Shown one piece after another: positions 46,371 through 56,514 of a stretch of DNA of 64,000 nt. Position 1 is the first letter of the stretch. Every line of letters starts with the position of its first letter. Under the pieces are notes generated by a model that saw only the letters and a list, made by a program, of their open reading frames with translations, did not search any database and was not told where the DNA came from. A program made the position numbers and the translations under genes. Origin of the DNA: Archivesica marissinica (Eukaryota > Mollusca > Bivalvia > Venerida > Vesicomyidae); NCBI GenBank assembly GCA_014843695.1, contig CM026404.1, forward strand, positions 81,637,541 through 81,701,540, in the 5' to 3' direction.

Positions 46371-46884
46371 CAAGCATATTACTTAGTGAATGGGAATGTA
46401 GGATGATACTACTCTACTCTGTTGAGCATACAATAAAGTATATATCCATGCATGTGCCAATCAGGTGTAAAGATTCAGCCATACTGATGTAATATGGTGA
46501 TATCCATTAACAAGAGACTCATTTGTGCGAATATATTTCGCTATATTCCATGTGAGGATTACTGAAAATAATAGTCGTAAATCCGAACCTCAATCATAGG
46601 AATGCAAATCGATTCATTTTGTTGCCATATTTACAATTGTTCAGATACGAAAGACCATACTGATAAATGTTGTAAGCCAACATAACTCTGACATAATAAT
46701 CGTGATTGCAACGCACTTCCCTTTATCGAGGTCCAATGTAAACACGCACTTCCCTTTATCGAGGTCCAATGTAAACACGCACTTTCATTTCTCATAACGT
46801 TGATGGAATTCTTGTATGATTTAATATTTATATCTCAGTAACTTTATATAGCCGAGTCGTAGTATTTACTTGGATAACTCTACT
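46371..46884. repeat. Intergenic sequence with a 33-bp duplication
   Basis: At 46,711-46,779 a 33-bp unit (ACGCACTTCCCTTTATCGAG, then GTCCAATGTAAAC) is present twice without change. Otherwise nothing is recognised. Confidence 0.7.
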
Positions 46885-46955
46885 GTTGTTTGCTTGTTTA
46901 TTTTGAGGGCTTAGCGTGCACGAATAGCTCAGGTCATATGGCGAATCTACGGAAG
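46885..46955 (-). repeat. SINE family E, 3' end fragment
   Basis: Contains GGGCTTAGCG and AGCTCAGGTCATATGGCGAA, matching the start of the 38,652 copy. Joined directly to a SINE C. Confidence 0.55.
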
Positions 46956-46961
46956 CCTATT

Positions 46962-47166
46962 AAATTAACAGTCTTTCAGATGTGACTTTAAACCTAGGTC
47001 TCGTGTCGGTGCTTTACACCGTGCACGTAAAAGAACCAGAGGAGACTCTGGAATGGGTCTCTGTCTGTATCATTGCACTATCCATCAATAATCTAAAATG
47101 AATAATCTCTTCAGGAGGCGTCGTTCATTTGGGCAACCGGTAGCGATGATAAATAAACGTAAATTG
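46962..47166 (+). repeat. SINE family C, head-truncated
   Basis: Begins TTAAATTAACAGTCTTTCAG, just after the tRNA-like region, and runs to GATAAATAAACGTAAA. From ~47,026 onward it is also the start of the segmental duplication, so its 3' half is shared with 58,313-58,452. Confidence 0.85.
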
Positions 47167-47461
47167 TATATGCAGTAATTTGTGTCGACATCTTCTCACC
47201 GAGTCGGCATGCATGTCTGTCAGATTCCGCCTTTGACATTTTATGACTTCTAAGGTCTAACTCCTAGTTTTTAAGATTTAACATATAAGTTCTAATTATA
47301 AATTTCTATCTCAAAACTACGGAAGCATCTGAAAGACTGTTAAAAACAACCAACGTGTGGACACTATTTATACTAAGAATAACAATGGCATGGTTTACTG
47401 TTAAGCAAACACTTCTAGATCTAACTCCTAGTTTCTAAGAATTAACATCTAAGACAAAACG

Positions 47462-47700
47462 GCCCCAATAGGCTTCCGTACGACTCTCCATCTATTAATT
47501 GTGGAGGAAGATCCCAGGTCCCCCTCTTAGGAACTGGAACATGTGTAGAACCACCAACCTTCCGCAAGCCAGTTGGGCTTAAGAGTTGTACCCAAAAAAA
47601 TGGCTCCAGACTGAAGCATTGATGTGACTTTCTTGTTTGCTTTAATGGTTCCATGTCGAACCAACAGGTTCGGTCGCATGGCGACTCTCCAGCTATTATT
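47462..47700 (-). repeat. SINE family E-like segments seeding a minisatellite
   Basis: Blocks ATTGTGGAGGAAGATCCCAG, GTAGAACCACCAACCTTCCG and AAGCCAGTTGGGCT resemble the family E body. A second E-like 3' segment (GCATGGCGACTCTCCAGCTA, then TTATTGGTGGAGG) starts at ~47,675 and is the unit that becomes the 45-bp array. The same arrangement at 58,770-58,995 has only one unit. Confidence 0.65.
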
Positions 47701-48535
47701 GGTGGAGGTAGACCCCGGATGCCTGGCGACTCTCCAGCTAGTATTGGTAGAGGAAGACCCCGGATGCCTGGCGACTCTCCAGCTATTATTGGTGGAGGTA
47801 GACCCGGATGCCTGGCGACTCTCCAGCTATATTGGTGGTGGTAGACCGGATGCTGCGACTCTCAGCTATTTGGTAGAGGAAGACCCCGGATGCCTGGCGA
47901 CTCTCCAGCTATTATTGGTGGAGGAAGACCCCGGATGCCTGGCGACTCTCCAGCTATTATTGGTGGAGGTAGACCCCGGATGCCTGGCGACTCTCCAGCT
48001 ATTATTGGTGGTGGTAGACCCCGGATGCCTGGCGACTCTCCAGCTATTATTGGTGGAGGTAGACCCGGATGCCTGGCGACTCTCCAGCTATTATTGGTGG
48101 AGGTAGACCCCGGATGCCTGGCGACTCTCCAGCTATTATTGGGGTGGTAGACCAGGATGCCTGGCGACTCTCCAGCTATTATTGGTGGTGGTAGACCCCG
48201 GATGCCTGGCGACTCTCCATATTATTGGTTGTGGTAGACCCCGGATGCCTGGCGACTCTCCAGCTATTAGTGGTGGTGGTAGACCCCGGATGCCTGGCGA
48301 CTCTCCAGCTATTATTGGTGTGGTAGACCCCGGATGCCTGGCGACTCTCCAGCTATTAGTGGTGGTGGTAGACCCGATGCCTGGCGACTCTCCAGCTATT
48401 AGTGGTGGTGGTAGACCCCGGATGCTGGCGCTCCGCTATTGGTGTGGTAGACCCAGTGCTGGCGACTCTCCAGCTATTAGTGGTGGTGGTAGACCCCGCA
48501 TGCCTGGCGACTCTCCAGCTATTAGTGGTGGTGAA
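47676..48535. repeat. 45-bp minisatellite, about 19 copies
   Basis: Unit: CTGGCGACTCTCCAGCTATT, ATTGGTGGAGGTAGACCCCG, GATGC. Variants have GGTGGTGG or ATTAGTGG. The unit derives from a family E SINE 3' segment. Because 45 is a multiple of 3, several frames are open (for example one reading LATLQLLLVEVDPGC repeats), but units with one- to four-base losses (about 47,805-47,875 and 48,140-48,470) shift the frames, so I do not call a gene. Confidence 0.95.
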
Positions 48536-49202
48536 AAATATGCATTCTTATTTTTACTAGAATCGTCATTTTTCAGTAGCCTATATTCGTAGCTCCAATT
48601 CTCTGTAGGTAATCATAACGGCAAATGGAATTAATGCGCGCACATCATTTTTAGCATGTTTTTGATTAATAATGCTGACACTCGCATACAGAGTAATTGC
48701 GTGTCTTTGATCATGAATATATATTTAGCGTATCCCTCCCACACACAGACTTTATTCATGCTGTATGTTTATCACTAACCCAATGTTTACACTGAGTGAC
48801 GTAGGAGAACTATAAAACACTTAATTAACATACATTACCCGTATTATATGTTCATTATTTTCATTAACAAGTGCCAACAAAATATCTTACATGATTGATT
48901 GAACAGTTGTATGCGTTAATTTAATTAGAATCCAGGTGGAAACCATCAGTACTAATATCTGTTTTATGTCGTAGTGTAGAAATTAATTGAAGAATAAAAA
49001 GGCAGATTAGTAAGCCGATGTTGAACACGATAGCGGAAATCCAAAGAGATGACACTCGTTCAGTTAATGGTGATACAGAAGCAACGAATAGCATTTCTTA
49101 TAACTCCATGTTCGAGTGGCATTTTACTTATATGATGTAAGCTATACTTGTAATGTGATTGTAAATACTGTATGTACAATGATGAGATGTAAATAAAGAT
49201 AG
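48536..49202. other. Duplicated intergenic sequence, no gene seen
   Basis: Matches 59,051-59,834. Copy 2 has an extra ~123 bases at ~59,516-59,638 that are absent here, where CAGATT joins AGTAAGCC directly. Confidence 0.6.
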
Positions 49203-49256
49203 TGGCTGTCCGATTAGCGCAGTGGTTTGGGCGCTCGCTTCTCACCAATGCAACCC
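49203..49256 (+). repeat. SINE family A, head-only fragment
   Basis: Reads GGCTGTCCGATTAGCGCAGT and TCGCTTCTCACCAATGCAAC, then leaves the family just before the B box. The same fragment is at 59,835-59,890, so it predates the duplication. Confidence 0.75.
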
Positions 49257-49334
49257 GGTACGCTCTAGCTGATATTGGTTGCTGAAAATCCGGGTTCCTC
49301 TCCTAGCTTGTAAGCACCGATCTTGTCCAAGCCG

Positions 49335-49455
49335 GTTGTTTAGCTTGATTTGTTGCAGAATGGTTGCGGTCGTTGACTTCAATCAATTGTAGGTTCGAAT
49401 CCATATGAGCTGTCGAAATTATTTCATGTGAGGAAGCTATCCAGATGGTGGCGGA
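49335..49455 (+). repeat. SINE family E-like head region
   Basis: Contains AGAATGGTTGCGGTCGTTGA (A-box side), B box TAGGTTCGAATCC, then GTCGAAATTATTTCATGTGA and GGAAGCTATCCAG. The last blocks are also in the E copy at 52,165. It runs directly into the 83-bp array. The duplicate is at 59,985-60,085. Confidence 0.65.
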
Positions 49456-49479
49456 GAGCCACAGAGCTGTCTAGTCCCA

Positions 49480-50125
49480 GTCCAGTTAGCCTCATCTGCT
49501 GTACTGGAAGCAACCACGAACGAAGGGCTTTGTGATATATACAACAGTTAACCTCAGAAATGCGCCAATTAACCTCATCTGATGAACTTGAAGCAACCAC
49601 GAACGAAGGGCGTTGTGATATATACAACAGTTAACCTCTGAAATTGTACCAAGTAGCATCATTTGATGTCCTGGAAGCAACCATGAACAAAGGGCTTTGT
49701 GATATATACAACAGTTAACCTCAGAAATGCACCAATTAGCCTCATCTGATGAACTGGAAGCAACCACGAACGAAGGGCTTTGTGATATATACAACAGTTA
49801 ACCTCAGAAATGCGCCAATTAACCTCATCTGATGAACTTGAAGCAACCACGAACGAAGGGCGTTGTGATATATACAACAGTCAACCTCAGAAATGTGCCA
49901 ATTAGCCTCATATGGTGTCCTGGAAGCAACCACGAACGAAGGGCTTTGTGATATATACAACAGTCAACCTCAGAAATGTGCCAATTAGCCTCATATGGTG
50001 TCCTGGAAGCAACCACGAACGAAGGGCGGCGTGATATATACAACAGTTAACCTCCGAAATGTGCCAATTAGCCTCATTTGTGTCCTGGAAGCAACCACGA
50101 ACGAAGGGTTAAGTGAGATATACAG
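49480..50125. repeat. 83-bp minisatellite, about 8 copies
   Basis: Each unit contains GGAAGCAACCACGAACGAAG, GGCTTTGTGATATATACAAC and AGTTAACCTCAGAAATGCGC, then CAATTAGCCTCATCTGATG. The period of 83 is shown by recurring frames at 83-base steps. 83 is not a multiple of 3, so the overlapping 72-codon frames on the minus strand are by-products. Duplicate of the array at 60,119. Confidence 0.95.
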
Positions 50126-50216
50126 TTATCCTTCAGGAACATGCTACCCACGACCATGAGTGTCACTCCACTGGTCCTATTTTCCCATGCATTCGATGCA
50201 GTACCTGTACGCCTTG

Positions 50217-50505
50217 AATGAATGAATGAATGAATGAATGGTGTTTTACGGCGCATCGACATCTAAGGTCATGTAGCGCGCATTAAAGTTATGTTTATTG
50301 TCGAGTGTATGAAATAAAATTCTATATAAGTATATGTATTACGTACAAATTAATACTAAGAAGTTATAAAGACGTAAGATTAATTACAGGTAATATATGA
50401 ATGAATGATTACTACAAAGGCATGAATTCCTATTGCCTTGATAAATGATATGATGGACTCTACTCTGTACGCCTTATCCACTAGGCCACGGAGACGGTAT
50501 GTCAG
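50217..50505 (-). repeat. SINE family F-like element with a GAAT microsatellite end
   Basis: The right end on the minus strand reads CCGTCTCCGTGGCCTAGTGG then ATAAGGCGTAC, the same head type as 14,520. The left end is a GAAT run (about 6 copies, 50,217-50,240) followed by GTGTTTTACGGCGCATCGAC. The B box is not obvious. It lies in the part found only in copy 1 of the duplication. Confidence 0.55.
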
Positions 50506-50814
50506 ATCCCACACATAGTTGTTTAATTTACACCTCATGAACAATTGATCAAACCATATTCGATTTTACAACGTCGATTATGAATGATGATACACAACAC
50601 CTCGTATGATTAATAAATCACCGAGATAATACGACTCTAACATCGATAGATTGACAATGATGGCTTCCTTCCATTAACCTACACTTGTATTTTATCCAGC
50701 AGTAGAATCCCATTGCCAAGATAAATCTCAAATGTCAGTGTGAAATATAGATGACTTTGAAAGAACACGTTGTGTCGTGTCCCTACTACTCCCTAGGCTA
50801 CGATAAGGCCATGC

Positions 50815-51285
50815 TTGGCGGCATACTGTTTTATCATATTATGGAGGGCCGTAACTAATGCTGTCCAAACACTTTTACCTTCAACATTTATTGATCATTC
50901 GTGTGCAAAACAATGTTATGAATCGTATATACTATGCATATGTATACAAGTGTGTTCATTTGTTTTAGTTTATACTTTTATCATTTATTTTAGCTCGATT
51001 GCGAAACAAGTTCTTATAACTTATATTAATCACTCTCGAGAACTTATTCCTGATGGAATCCATCGCCACGAGAGAGAGAAGAGGCATGGGGAATTTAAAT
51101 GCCTTGCCTAAGGGCACACTCATAACGGCTCCAGCGGAGCTCGAACTCCATGCCTTTCGTACACGAAACGAACGTGCTACCACTGAGCTATCACGACTTC
51201 CACATTCATTCCACGTTCATTTGTTTTGTTCTGTACAGTGTATTAATATAGCATGAATGCAATAAAATATGATTAAACTAATATG
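50815..51285 (+). repeat. Dispersed ~600-bp repeat, 3' portion, split by a SINE B
   Basis: Matches the reverse complement of 57,715-57,920: TGGAGGGCCGTAACTAATGC, GTTCATTTGTTTT, and after the SINE a GTACAGTGTATTAATATAGC block and GAATGCAATAAAATATGATT. The conserved frame reads WRAVTNAVQTLLPSTF. Removing the SINE restores continuity. Confidence 0.75.
50954..51227 (-). repeat. SINE family B with target-site duplication, nested
   Basis: Minus-strand family B with head, body and 3' domain. It is flanked by an exact 13-bp duplication GTTCATTTGTTTT (50,954-50,966 and 51,215-51,227), which lies in the dispersed ~600-bp repeat. This places family B activity after that repeat. Confidence 0.9.
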
Positions 51286-51431
51286 CTTAATGATCTTACT
51301 AGGCATATCGTATTGTTGCAGCTAGTACGTAATCTTTTCATGTCACATGATTTATAACACACAGTTTCTGCAATGCATGTCATGGAAATGCATTGTGTCA
51401 CCAGAGAAATAAGTGCACTACATTCGTGTCT

Positions 51432-51701
51432 GTTTTTACGTTTATTTATCGTCGCTACCGGTTGCCCATATGAGCGACGCCTCCTGACGAAGATTAGTTA
51501 TTTTAGATTTTGCAGGATAGTGCATGATACAGACAGAGACCCATTCCAGAATCTCCTCTGGTTCTTTTACGTGCACGGTGTAAAGCACCGACACGAGACC
51601 TCGGTTTAACGTCCCATCTGAAAGGGTCAGATGGGGGATCGAACCTGCGATCCCTGGATTACCAGTCCAGCGTATTACCACTGGACTACATATACGTCTG
51701 T
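51432..51701 (-). repeat. SINE family C, near full length
   Basis: Minus strand: head AGACGTATATGTAGTCCAGT with CTGGACTGGTAATCCAGG and the B box, body with small deletions (the AATAAAATTAACAGT segment is missing), and tail GATAAATAAACGTAAAA. Confidence 0.88.
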
Positions 51702-52050
51702 AACTACTTTCGTTATTCATTATGACTATGGTATATCTCGGATGACTGTTCATCCGCAGAGTTTTGTAGAAGAGGACGGTGTGTTGTGCGAATATCTAAG
51801 CCGCTTTATTCTAGTGAAATGTTACACAATGGTCATTATTTGTGTACATACTAATATCGTACCTGGAACCAGTTGCAAGTCCTTCCCAGCGTATGTTTGT
51901 CAGATGGTCGTGCGTACACGGATTCTGAAATCAATGGAAACATGTCATCGCCGTATAACTTGAGGATGTCTGTTGTTAGTGAAGCCTAACACACCTGTAC
52001 ATTAACATGTCATTGACTCTGTTGCATGTACAAGTTATGTTTCCAATAGC
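51702..52050. other. Intergenic sequence, no gene supported
   Basis: A 110-codon frame at 51,631-51,963 begins inside the SINE head and shows no motif, so it is not called. The stretch is present only in copy 1 of the duplication. Confidence 0.4.
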
Positions 52051-52164
52051 AAATCAGGGTGCCTCCGGCCAAGTTGTTACTGTCCTTGACACCAACTCGC
52101 TTGCCCGTTACCACTGTATGTTGGAATCCCACCAAGGTGTCGAACTACTTCAAATGAGAGAGGT

Positions 52165-52469
52165 GGCCTCCGTGGCCCAGTGGTTATGGTCAATGATTTC
52201 ATATCACTTGCCCAGTCATTTTTCTTTTTCTTTGCTTTGTCATGATTATGTATGTAATATAAATGTCAAATAGCAAATAAAATATGAATAAACTAAACTT
52301 GACACTCACCAGTATAGGTTCGAATCCAACTGAGGGTATCGAATTATTTCATGTGCGGAAGCTATCCAGCTGACTTATGGAATGTCGGTGGTTCTACCAG
52401 GGCGTCCGTCCGTGCATGGAATCCTGCTCGGAGGTCACTATGTATATTCCTCCACCAATAAACACAAGA
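52165..52469 (+). repeat. SINE family E interrupted by a small insertion
   Basis: The head GTGGCCTCCGTGGCCCAGTG and B box TAGGTTCGAATCC are separated by ~110 bases containing AAATAGCAAATAAAATATGA and TAAACTAAACTTG. This piece resembles the 3' terminus of the ~600-bp repeat and is probably a very short insertion. The body (GGAAGCTATCCAGCTGACTT, GTCGGTGGTTCTACCAGGG) and tail (TTCCTCCACCAATA) follow. Duplicate at 61,535-61,830. Confidence 0.75.
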
Positions 52470-52745
52470 GTTTAAAGTTTAAACTTAAACTTTATTAATT
52501 TTACAACGATTGCGAAGCAAGTTTTAACAACTTATATTAATCAATCTCGTTGGCGCGGATGAAAGCGTATATGTGGTCATTTGTGTGGGAGGAATCCGAA
52601 ATCCCCGGAGAAACCCACCTGTCCGATCTGGCGACCACTGTACCATCTCACATACTTCCCAGTCCGAGGATCGAACCCAGGTTGCATTGGTGAGAAGCGA
52701 GCGCGCTAACCACTGCGCCAATCGGACAGCCCAATAACCACAAGA
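52455..52745 (-). repeat. SINE family A, full length, nested in family E, with target-site duplication
   Basis: The element (about 52,470-52,730) runs on the minus strand from GGCTGTCCGATTGGCGCAGT to the GTTTAAAC tail. CCAATAAACACAAGA (52,455-52,469) and CCAATAACCACAAGA (52,731-52,745) form a 15-bp target duplication with one mismatch. The same nested insertion is at 61,838-62,090, so it predates the segmental duplication. Confidence 0.9.
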
Positions 52746-53101
52746 CAGACTACGAATGTTCTACTTTGCTCCTTCTTAGGCAATCTGGACTCTAATCATA
52801 AATCCACGTGATGATAGTACTGATGGACTAGGGCTTTAGACATTCACAAGAACGTATGTGAATATGCCTATGGCTCAGAACACCAAACCGTGCTTTATTC
52901 GCCGATATACCACGACAAGACAAATAGTATTTCCTAATTATCCAATGTAATTATGATTGATTCAAAATTTCTAAAGACTTTTCCAAATGAACTTGACGCA
53001 TGTGTTAAACTATGAATGCCATTTACCCATCTTCATTTTAGTTTATTTCTGAGAAAGGTGTGGCATATACTTCGTGCAATTTATCATCTGATTCCGTTAC
53101 A

Positions 53102-53384
53102 GACGGATCTGTAGTCCAGTGGTAACACGCTGGACTGGTAATCAAGGGATCGTAGGTTCGATCCCCCGTCTGACGCTAAGAAAACAAACAGTCTTTCAGA
53201 TGGGACTTTAAACCGAGGTCTCATGTCGGTGTTGTACATCGTGCACGTAAAAGAACCAGAGGAGACTCTGGAATGGGTCTCTGTCTGTATCATTGCACTA
53301 TCCTCCAAAATCTAAAATGACTAATCTCTTCAGGACGTGTCGCTCATATGGGCAACCGGTAGCGACGATAAATAAACGTAAAAC
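53102..53384 (+). repeat. SINE family C, full length
   Basis: Complete head (GACGGATCTGTAGTCCAGTG, CTGGACTGGTAATCAAGG, B box AGGTTCGATCCCCCG), body and tail GATAAATAAACGTAAAACA. Duplicate at 62,502-62,785. Confidence 0.93.
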
Positions 53385-53626
53385 ATACATATTCTGATAC
53401 CGTCCATGAATTCTGGAGAAGAAGTAGCCGTTGTATTGACAAACTGGCGGGAAATATATCTGTTCGGCGTGTTCTTGAAATTAAAGGGATCAGATCATTA
53501 CTCCGACGCATGCGCATAACGAAAACATGGATGTGCATGGGTTATCCTGCTTACCCTTAGCCCGCCAATCTCGATGTCTATGGTGTTTGTTATTCGCATA
53601 GTGGAGCTAAATTACGTGTCTGAATA

Positions 53627-53693
53627 GCAAACAACATAGATCATGATCAGACGCAGCGCTACGCCGAGTCTGATCTCGATCTATGTTGTTTGC
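53627..53693. repeat. Perfect-looking hairpin, 26-base arms
   Basis: Left arm 53,627-53,652 (GCAAACAACATAGATC then ATCAGAC) and right arm 53,668-53,693 are reverse complements with 2-3 mismatches, around a 15-base GC-rich loop (GCAGCGCTACGCCGA). Present in the duplicate at 63,065-63,131 with one change in an arm. The function is unknown. Confidence 0.88.
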
Positions 53694-53959
53694 ACATTCC
53701 GTCCAATTGATTCGGCAGATTATGCATTGAAAACTATGAGTATAAAGTGTGTGTACCGATCTGTTTGCAATGATTGCGAAACAAGTGATATACCACGTGG
53801 TGTACCGGGACGTCAGGGGAAGTAGCGCGACCGACTGGGGCTATGGATGCCCATCATCGAACATTCATTCCTATCAATATATGCAAGTGTGTGCTAAGAT
53901 TACTCAAAACAGGGAGTACATACATACCACATTCAGTTATATGCTTGCATCTCGTGGCT

Positions 53960-54102
53960 GTGCTTTACACCGTACACGTAAAAGAACAAGAGGCGACTCT
54001 AGAATGGGTCTGTATCTGTATCATTGCACCATCATTCACTAATCTCTTCAGAAGGCGTCGCTCATATGGGAAACCGGTAGCGACGATAAATAAACGTAAA
54101 GC
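53960..54102 (+). repeat. SINE family C, 5'-truncated
   Basis: Starts GTGCTTTACACCGTACACGT and runs to GATAAATAAACGTAAAG, with a gap where the CTCCAAAATCTAAAATGAC segment should be. Duplicate at 63,398-63,531. Confidence 0.85.
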
Positions 54103-54690
54103 GCACACATACATATTTGCTTTCATATGCTCCATTGTAAATTAATGTGTTATTTTGTCTCTTTTACCACTGTTCAGATAAGAAAGACATTCTAATACAT
54201 TTCGGAAACGGACATAACTGTGATAGAATATCGTCTCGATTGCAAGGAAGTTCCTGTTATCGAGTTCGAAGAAAAGATCCAATTACGGTTTCTGTCTTAC
54301 TGGTTGCATCGCAGAAAAACTGCATATACTTGTCCTAACATGTTCTGGTATCGTATTTGGTTTCGTTAGTGTCTCGCAAAAGGAGCGCACATTCACGTTC
54401 GATCATTGTTGACGGACGCCCACCAAGTGTCGTCTACATTGTGCACACGTTTAGCAAGATAGCTATTCGTAACTTGGACGAACCCGGCTCAAGCATGGTT
54501 CGAAACCACAGCAGCGACTGTGCGGAGCAAAGGAGTGTCAATTCACCATGTTAATCATTCCGCCCCGACCACTATGTCAGTGATATTTAGTAATGCAGTT
54601 GAACTAACAGCAATCTGTTGCAAATTACGATTACGTACAGACGACTTATTATTTTAAATATGAGTTATCGTTACTTGCTCTGTGTGCTTT
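54103..54690. other. Intergenic sequence, no gene seen
   Basis: The first part (to ~54,575) is in the segmental duplication and matches 63,532-64,000. No coding content is recognised. Confidence 0.45.
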
Positions 54691-54918
54691 ATGGATGTCC
54701 TGATAGCGCATTGGATGCGCGTGCGCTACAGGTGCGAAAGGTCCGGCGTTCGAGCCCCGCTGGAGCCGTTACGATTGTGCCCTTAGGCAAAGCATTTACA
54801 TTCCACGTTGCCTCTTCTCTCTCCCTCGTGGCGATGGATTCCATCAGGAATGAGGTCTCGAGAGTGATTAATATAAGTTGTACGAACTTGTTTCGTAATG
54901 GAGCTGAAATACATTTGT
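54691..54918 (+). repeat. SINE family B, full length
   Basis: Head ATGTCCTGATAGCGCATTGG, B box GCGTTCGAGCCCCGC, body GCCCTTAGGCAAAGCATTTA, GATGGATTCCATCAGGAATG, 3' domain, and a tail ending TGAAATACATTTGTG. Confidence 0.92.
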
Positions 54919-54935
54919 GATTTGTATTTAATTTG

Positions 54936-55290
54936 GTTTGTGTTTGGGATATAGAGCCGCACAACAGCGTATGCTATACGGCGACTATCCAGCTATTATT
55001 GGTGGAAGGAGACCAGCAGCATTGTGGTTTGTGTTTGGGATATAGAGCCGCACAACAGGGTATGCTATACGGCGACTATCCAGCTATTATTGGTGGAAGG
55101 AGACCAGCAGCATTGTGGTTTGTGTTTGGGATATAGAGCCGCACAACAGGGTATGCTATACGGCGACTATCCAGCTATTATTGGTGGAAGGAGACCAGCA
55201 GCATTGTGGTTTGTGTTTGGAATATAGAGCCGCACAACAGGGTATGCTATACGGCGACTATCGAGCTATTATTGGTGGAAGAAGATCAGC
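54936..55290. repeat. 91-bp minisatellite, about 3.9 copies
   Basis: The unit starts at 54,936, 55,027, 55,118 and 55,209. It holds TTTGTGTTTGGGATATAGAG, CCGCACAACAGGGTATGCTA, TACGGCGACTATCCAGCTAT, TATTGGTGGAAGGAGACCAG and CAGCATTGTGG. The last parts are a family E SINE 3' segment, and the array runs straight into a family E body. Units differ by very few bases, so the expansion is recent. Confidence 0.95.
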
Positions 55291-55460
55291 AGCATTGCAG
55301 GCATGGTCGGGTACCATGGTAGAACCGACGACCTACCGCAAACTAGCTCGACAGCTTCCTCACATCAAATCATTCGACACCCCAGTGGGATTTGAACATA
55401 CAGCGGTGATGGACAGGTGATTGTATGTACACTACCGTAGCCGCTGGGCCATGGGTGGAG
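55265..55460 (-). repeat. SINE family E
   Basis: Minus-strand order: head complement of GCCGCTGGGCCATGGGTGG, B-box complement GGGATTTGAAC, AGCTCGACAGCTTCCTCACA, GGTAGAACCGACGACCTACC and GGTGGAAGAAGATCAGC. The 3' end is the last unit of the 91-bp minisatellite. Confidence 0.75.
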
Positions 55461-55607
55461 GCTCCTTCATTTGAAATAATCTGGGAAAATCAAATTACCA
55501 ATGTTCTTTTTCTGGGTTTCATTCAAGTATGAAAAATGGCCACAAAAGTGTGAACTTTATGGTTAGTTGCTACACAGTGACACCCCACTCAAGTAGGCCT
55601 ACATATC

Positions 55608-55790
55608 GAGGATCAGTAGTCCATTGGTTAACACGCTGGACTTCCACGGGTAGCATGTTCGATCCCCAGCTATACAATACTGAAATGACTTTATAACGTG
55701 CACGTAAAAGACACAGAGGAGATTTTGAATCGGTCGCTTTTGTATCACAGCACCATCCTCCAAAATATAAAATTACTAATCTCTTCTTCT
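55608..55790 (+). repeat. SINE family C, diverged
   Basis: Head GGATCAGTAGTCCATTGGTT and ACACGCTGGACTTCCACGGG with a degraded B box, then AACGTGCACGTAAAAGACAC, CACCATCCTCCAAAATATAA and TTACTAATCTCTTC. The tail is missing. Its divergence suggests an old copy. Confidence 0.75.
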
Positions 55791-55937
55791 GTAAGTAGGT
55801 AGGTATGAAATGTCAGTTTCTTTACACCTAATTTGCATAAAATGGTATAATTTCGATTAAGCTGAGAAAAAGAGCATTCAATTGATAAAACCAGATACTT
55901 GCATAATATGCTCTACAAACTGTAAATGTATAGAATA

Positions 55938-56230
55938 CTGTGTGTTTTACGTTTATTTATCGTCGCTACCGGTTGCCCATATGAGCGACGCCTCCTGAAG
56001 AGATTAGTCATTTTAGATTTTTGGGGGATATTGCAATGGTATAGACAGAGACCCATTCCAGAGTCTCCTCTGGTTCTATTACGTGTACAGTGTAAACCAC
56101 CGACACGAGACCTCGGATTAAAGTCCCATCTGAAAGACTGCTAATTTAATTAGGGTCAGAGGAGGGATCGAACCTGAGATCCCTGGATTACCAGTCCAGC
56201 GTGGTACCACTGGACTACAGATCCATCTGT
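55938..56230 (-). repeat. SINE family C, full length
   Basis: Minus strand: head ATGGATCTGTAGTCCAGTGG, CTGGACTGGTAATCCAGGGA, B box, body, and tail GATAAATAAACGTAAAACAC. Confidence 0.92.
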
Positions 56231-56514
56231 ATATATAGATTGCTTAGCAAGTGAGACAAATATATACTTTACATAGTAAAATAAAATAGAATACGGAGGA
56301 AATATTCAAATATGTCCCAGATTGAGAACGATAGAAATTTGATTATTGTAGAAAGCATGTTGCTCAATACGACAGCATATTGAGTAAATTTCAATTTGCA
56401 TCGAATTATCCCAGAAAATATTCATTTTATTTGAGACAGGATCTGAATAACTGTGCTATTTTAACACTAATGCTAGAGTTATGCGCTATAATGTATAACC
56501 TGAGACTACAAATA
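56231..56514. other. Intergenic sequence, no gene seen
   Basis: No recognisable feature. Confidence 0.4.

Larger units (their letters stand above)
47026..54575. repeat. Segmental duplication, copy 1
   Basis: Collinear blocks 47,026-~47,720, ~48,532-50,125 and 52,051-54,575 match 58,313-~59,000, ~59,051-61,423 and 61,423-64,000 in direct orientation. In one 210-base stretch (52,811 onward versus 62,208 onward) I count about 11 differences, roughly 5%. Copy-1-only parts are most of the 45-bp minisatellite and about 1.9 kb at 50,126-52,050. No gene is carried. Confidence 0.92.

Noticed and set aside
47624..48592. 160- and 136-codon repetitive frames
   Set aside because: They are products of the 45-bp minisatellite. 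Units with small losses shift the frame, several frames are open together, and the duplicate locus has only one unit.
53643..53825. 60-codon frame conserved in both duplicated copies (also 63,081-63,263)
   Set aside because: Most of the differences between the two copies change amino acids, which argues against purifying selection. The frame begins inside a hairpin.
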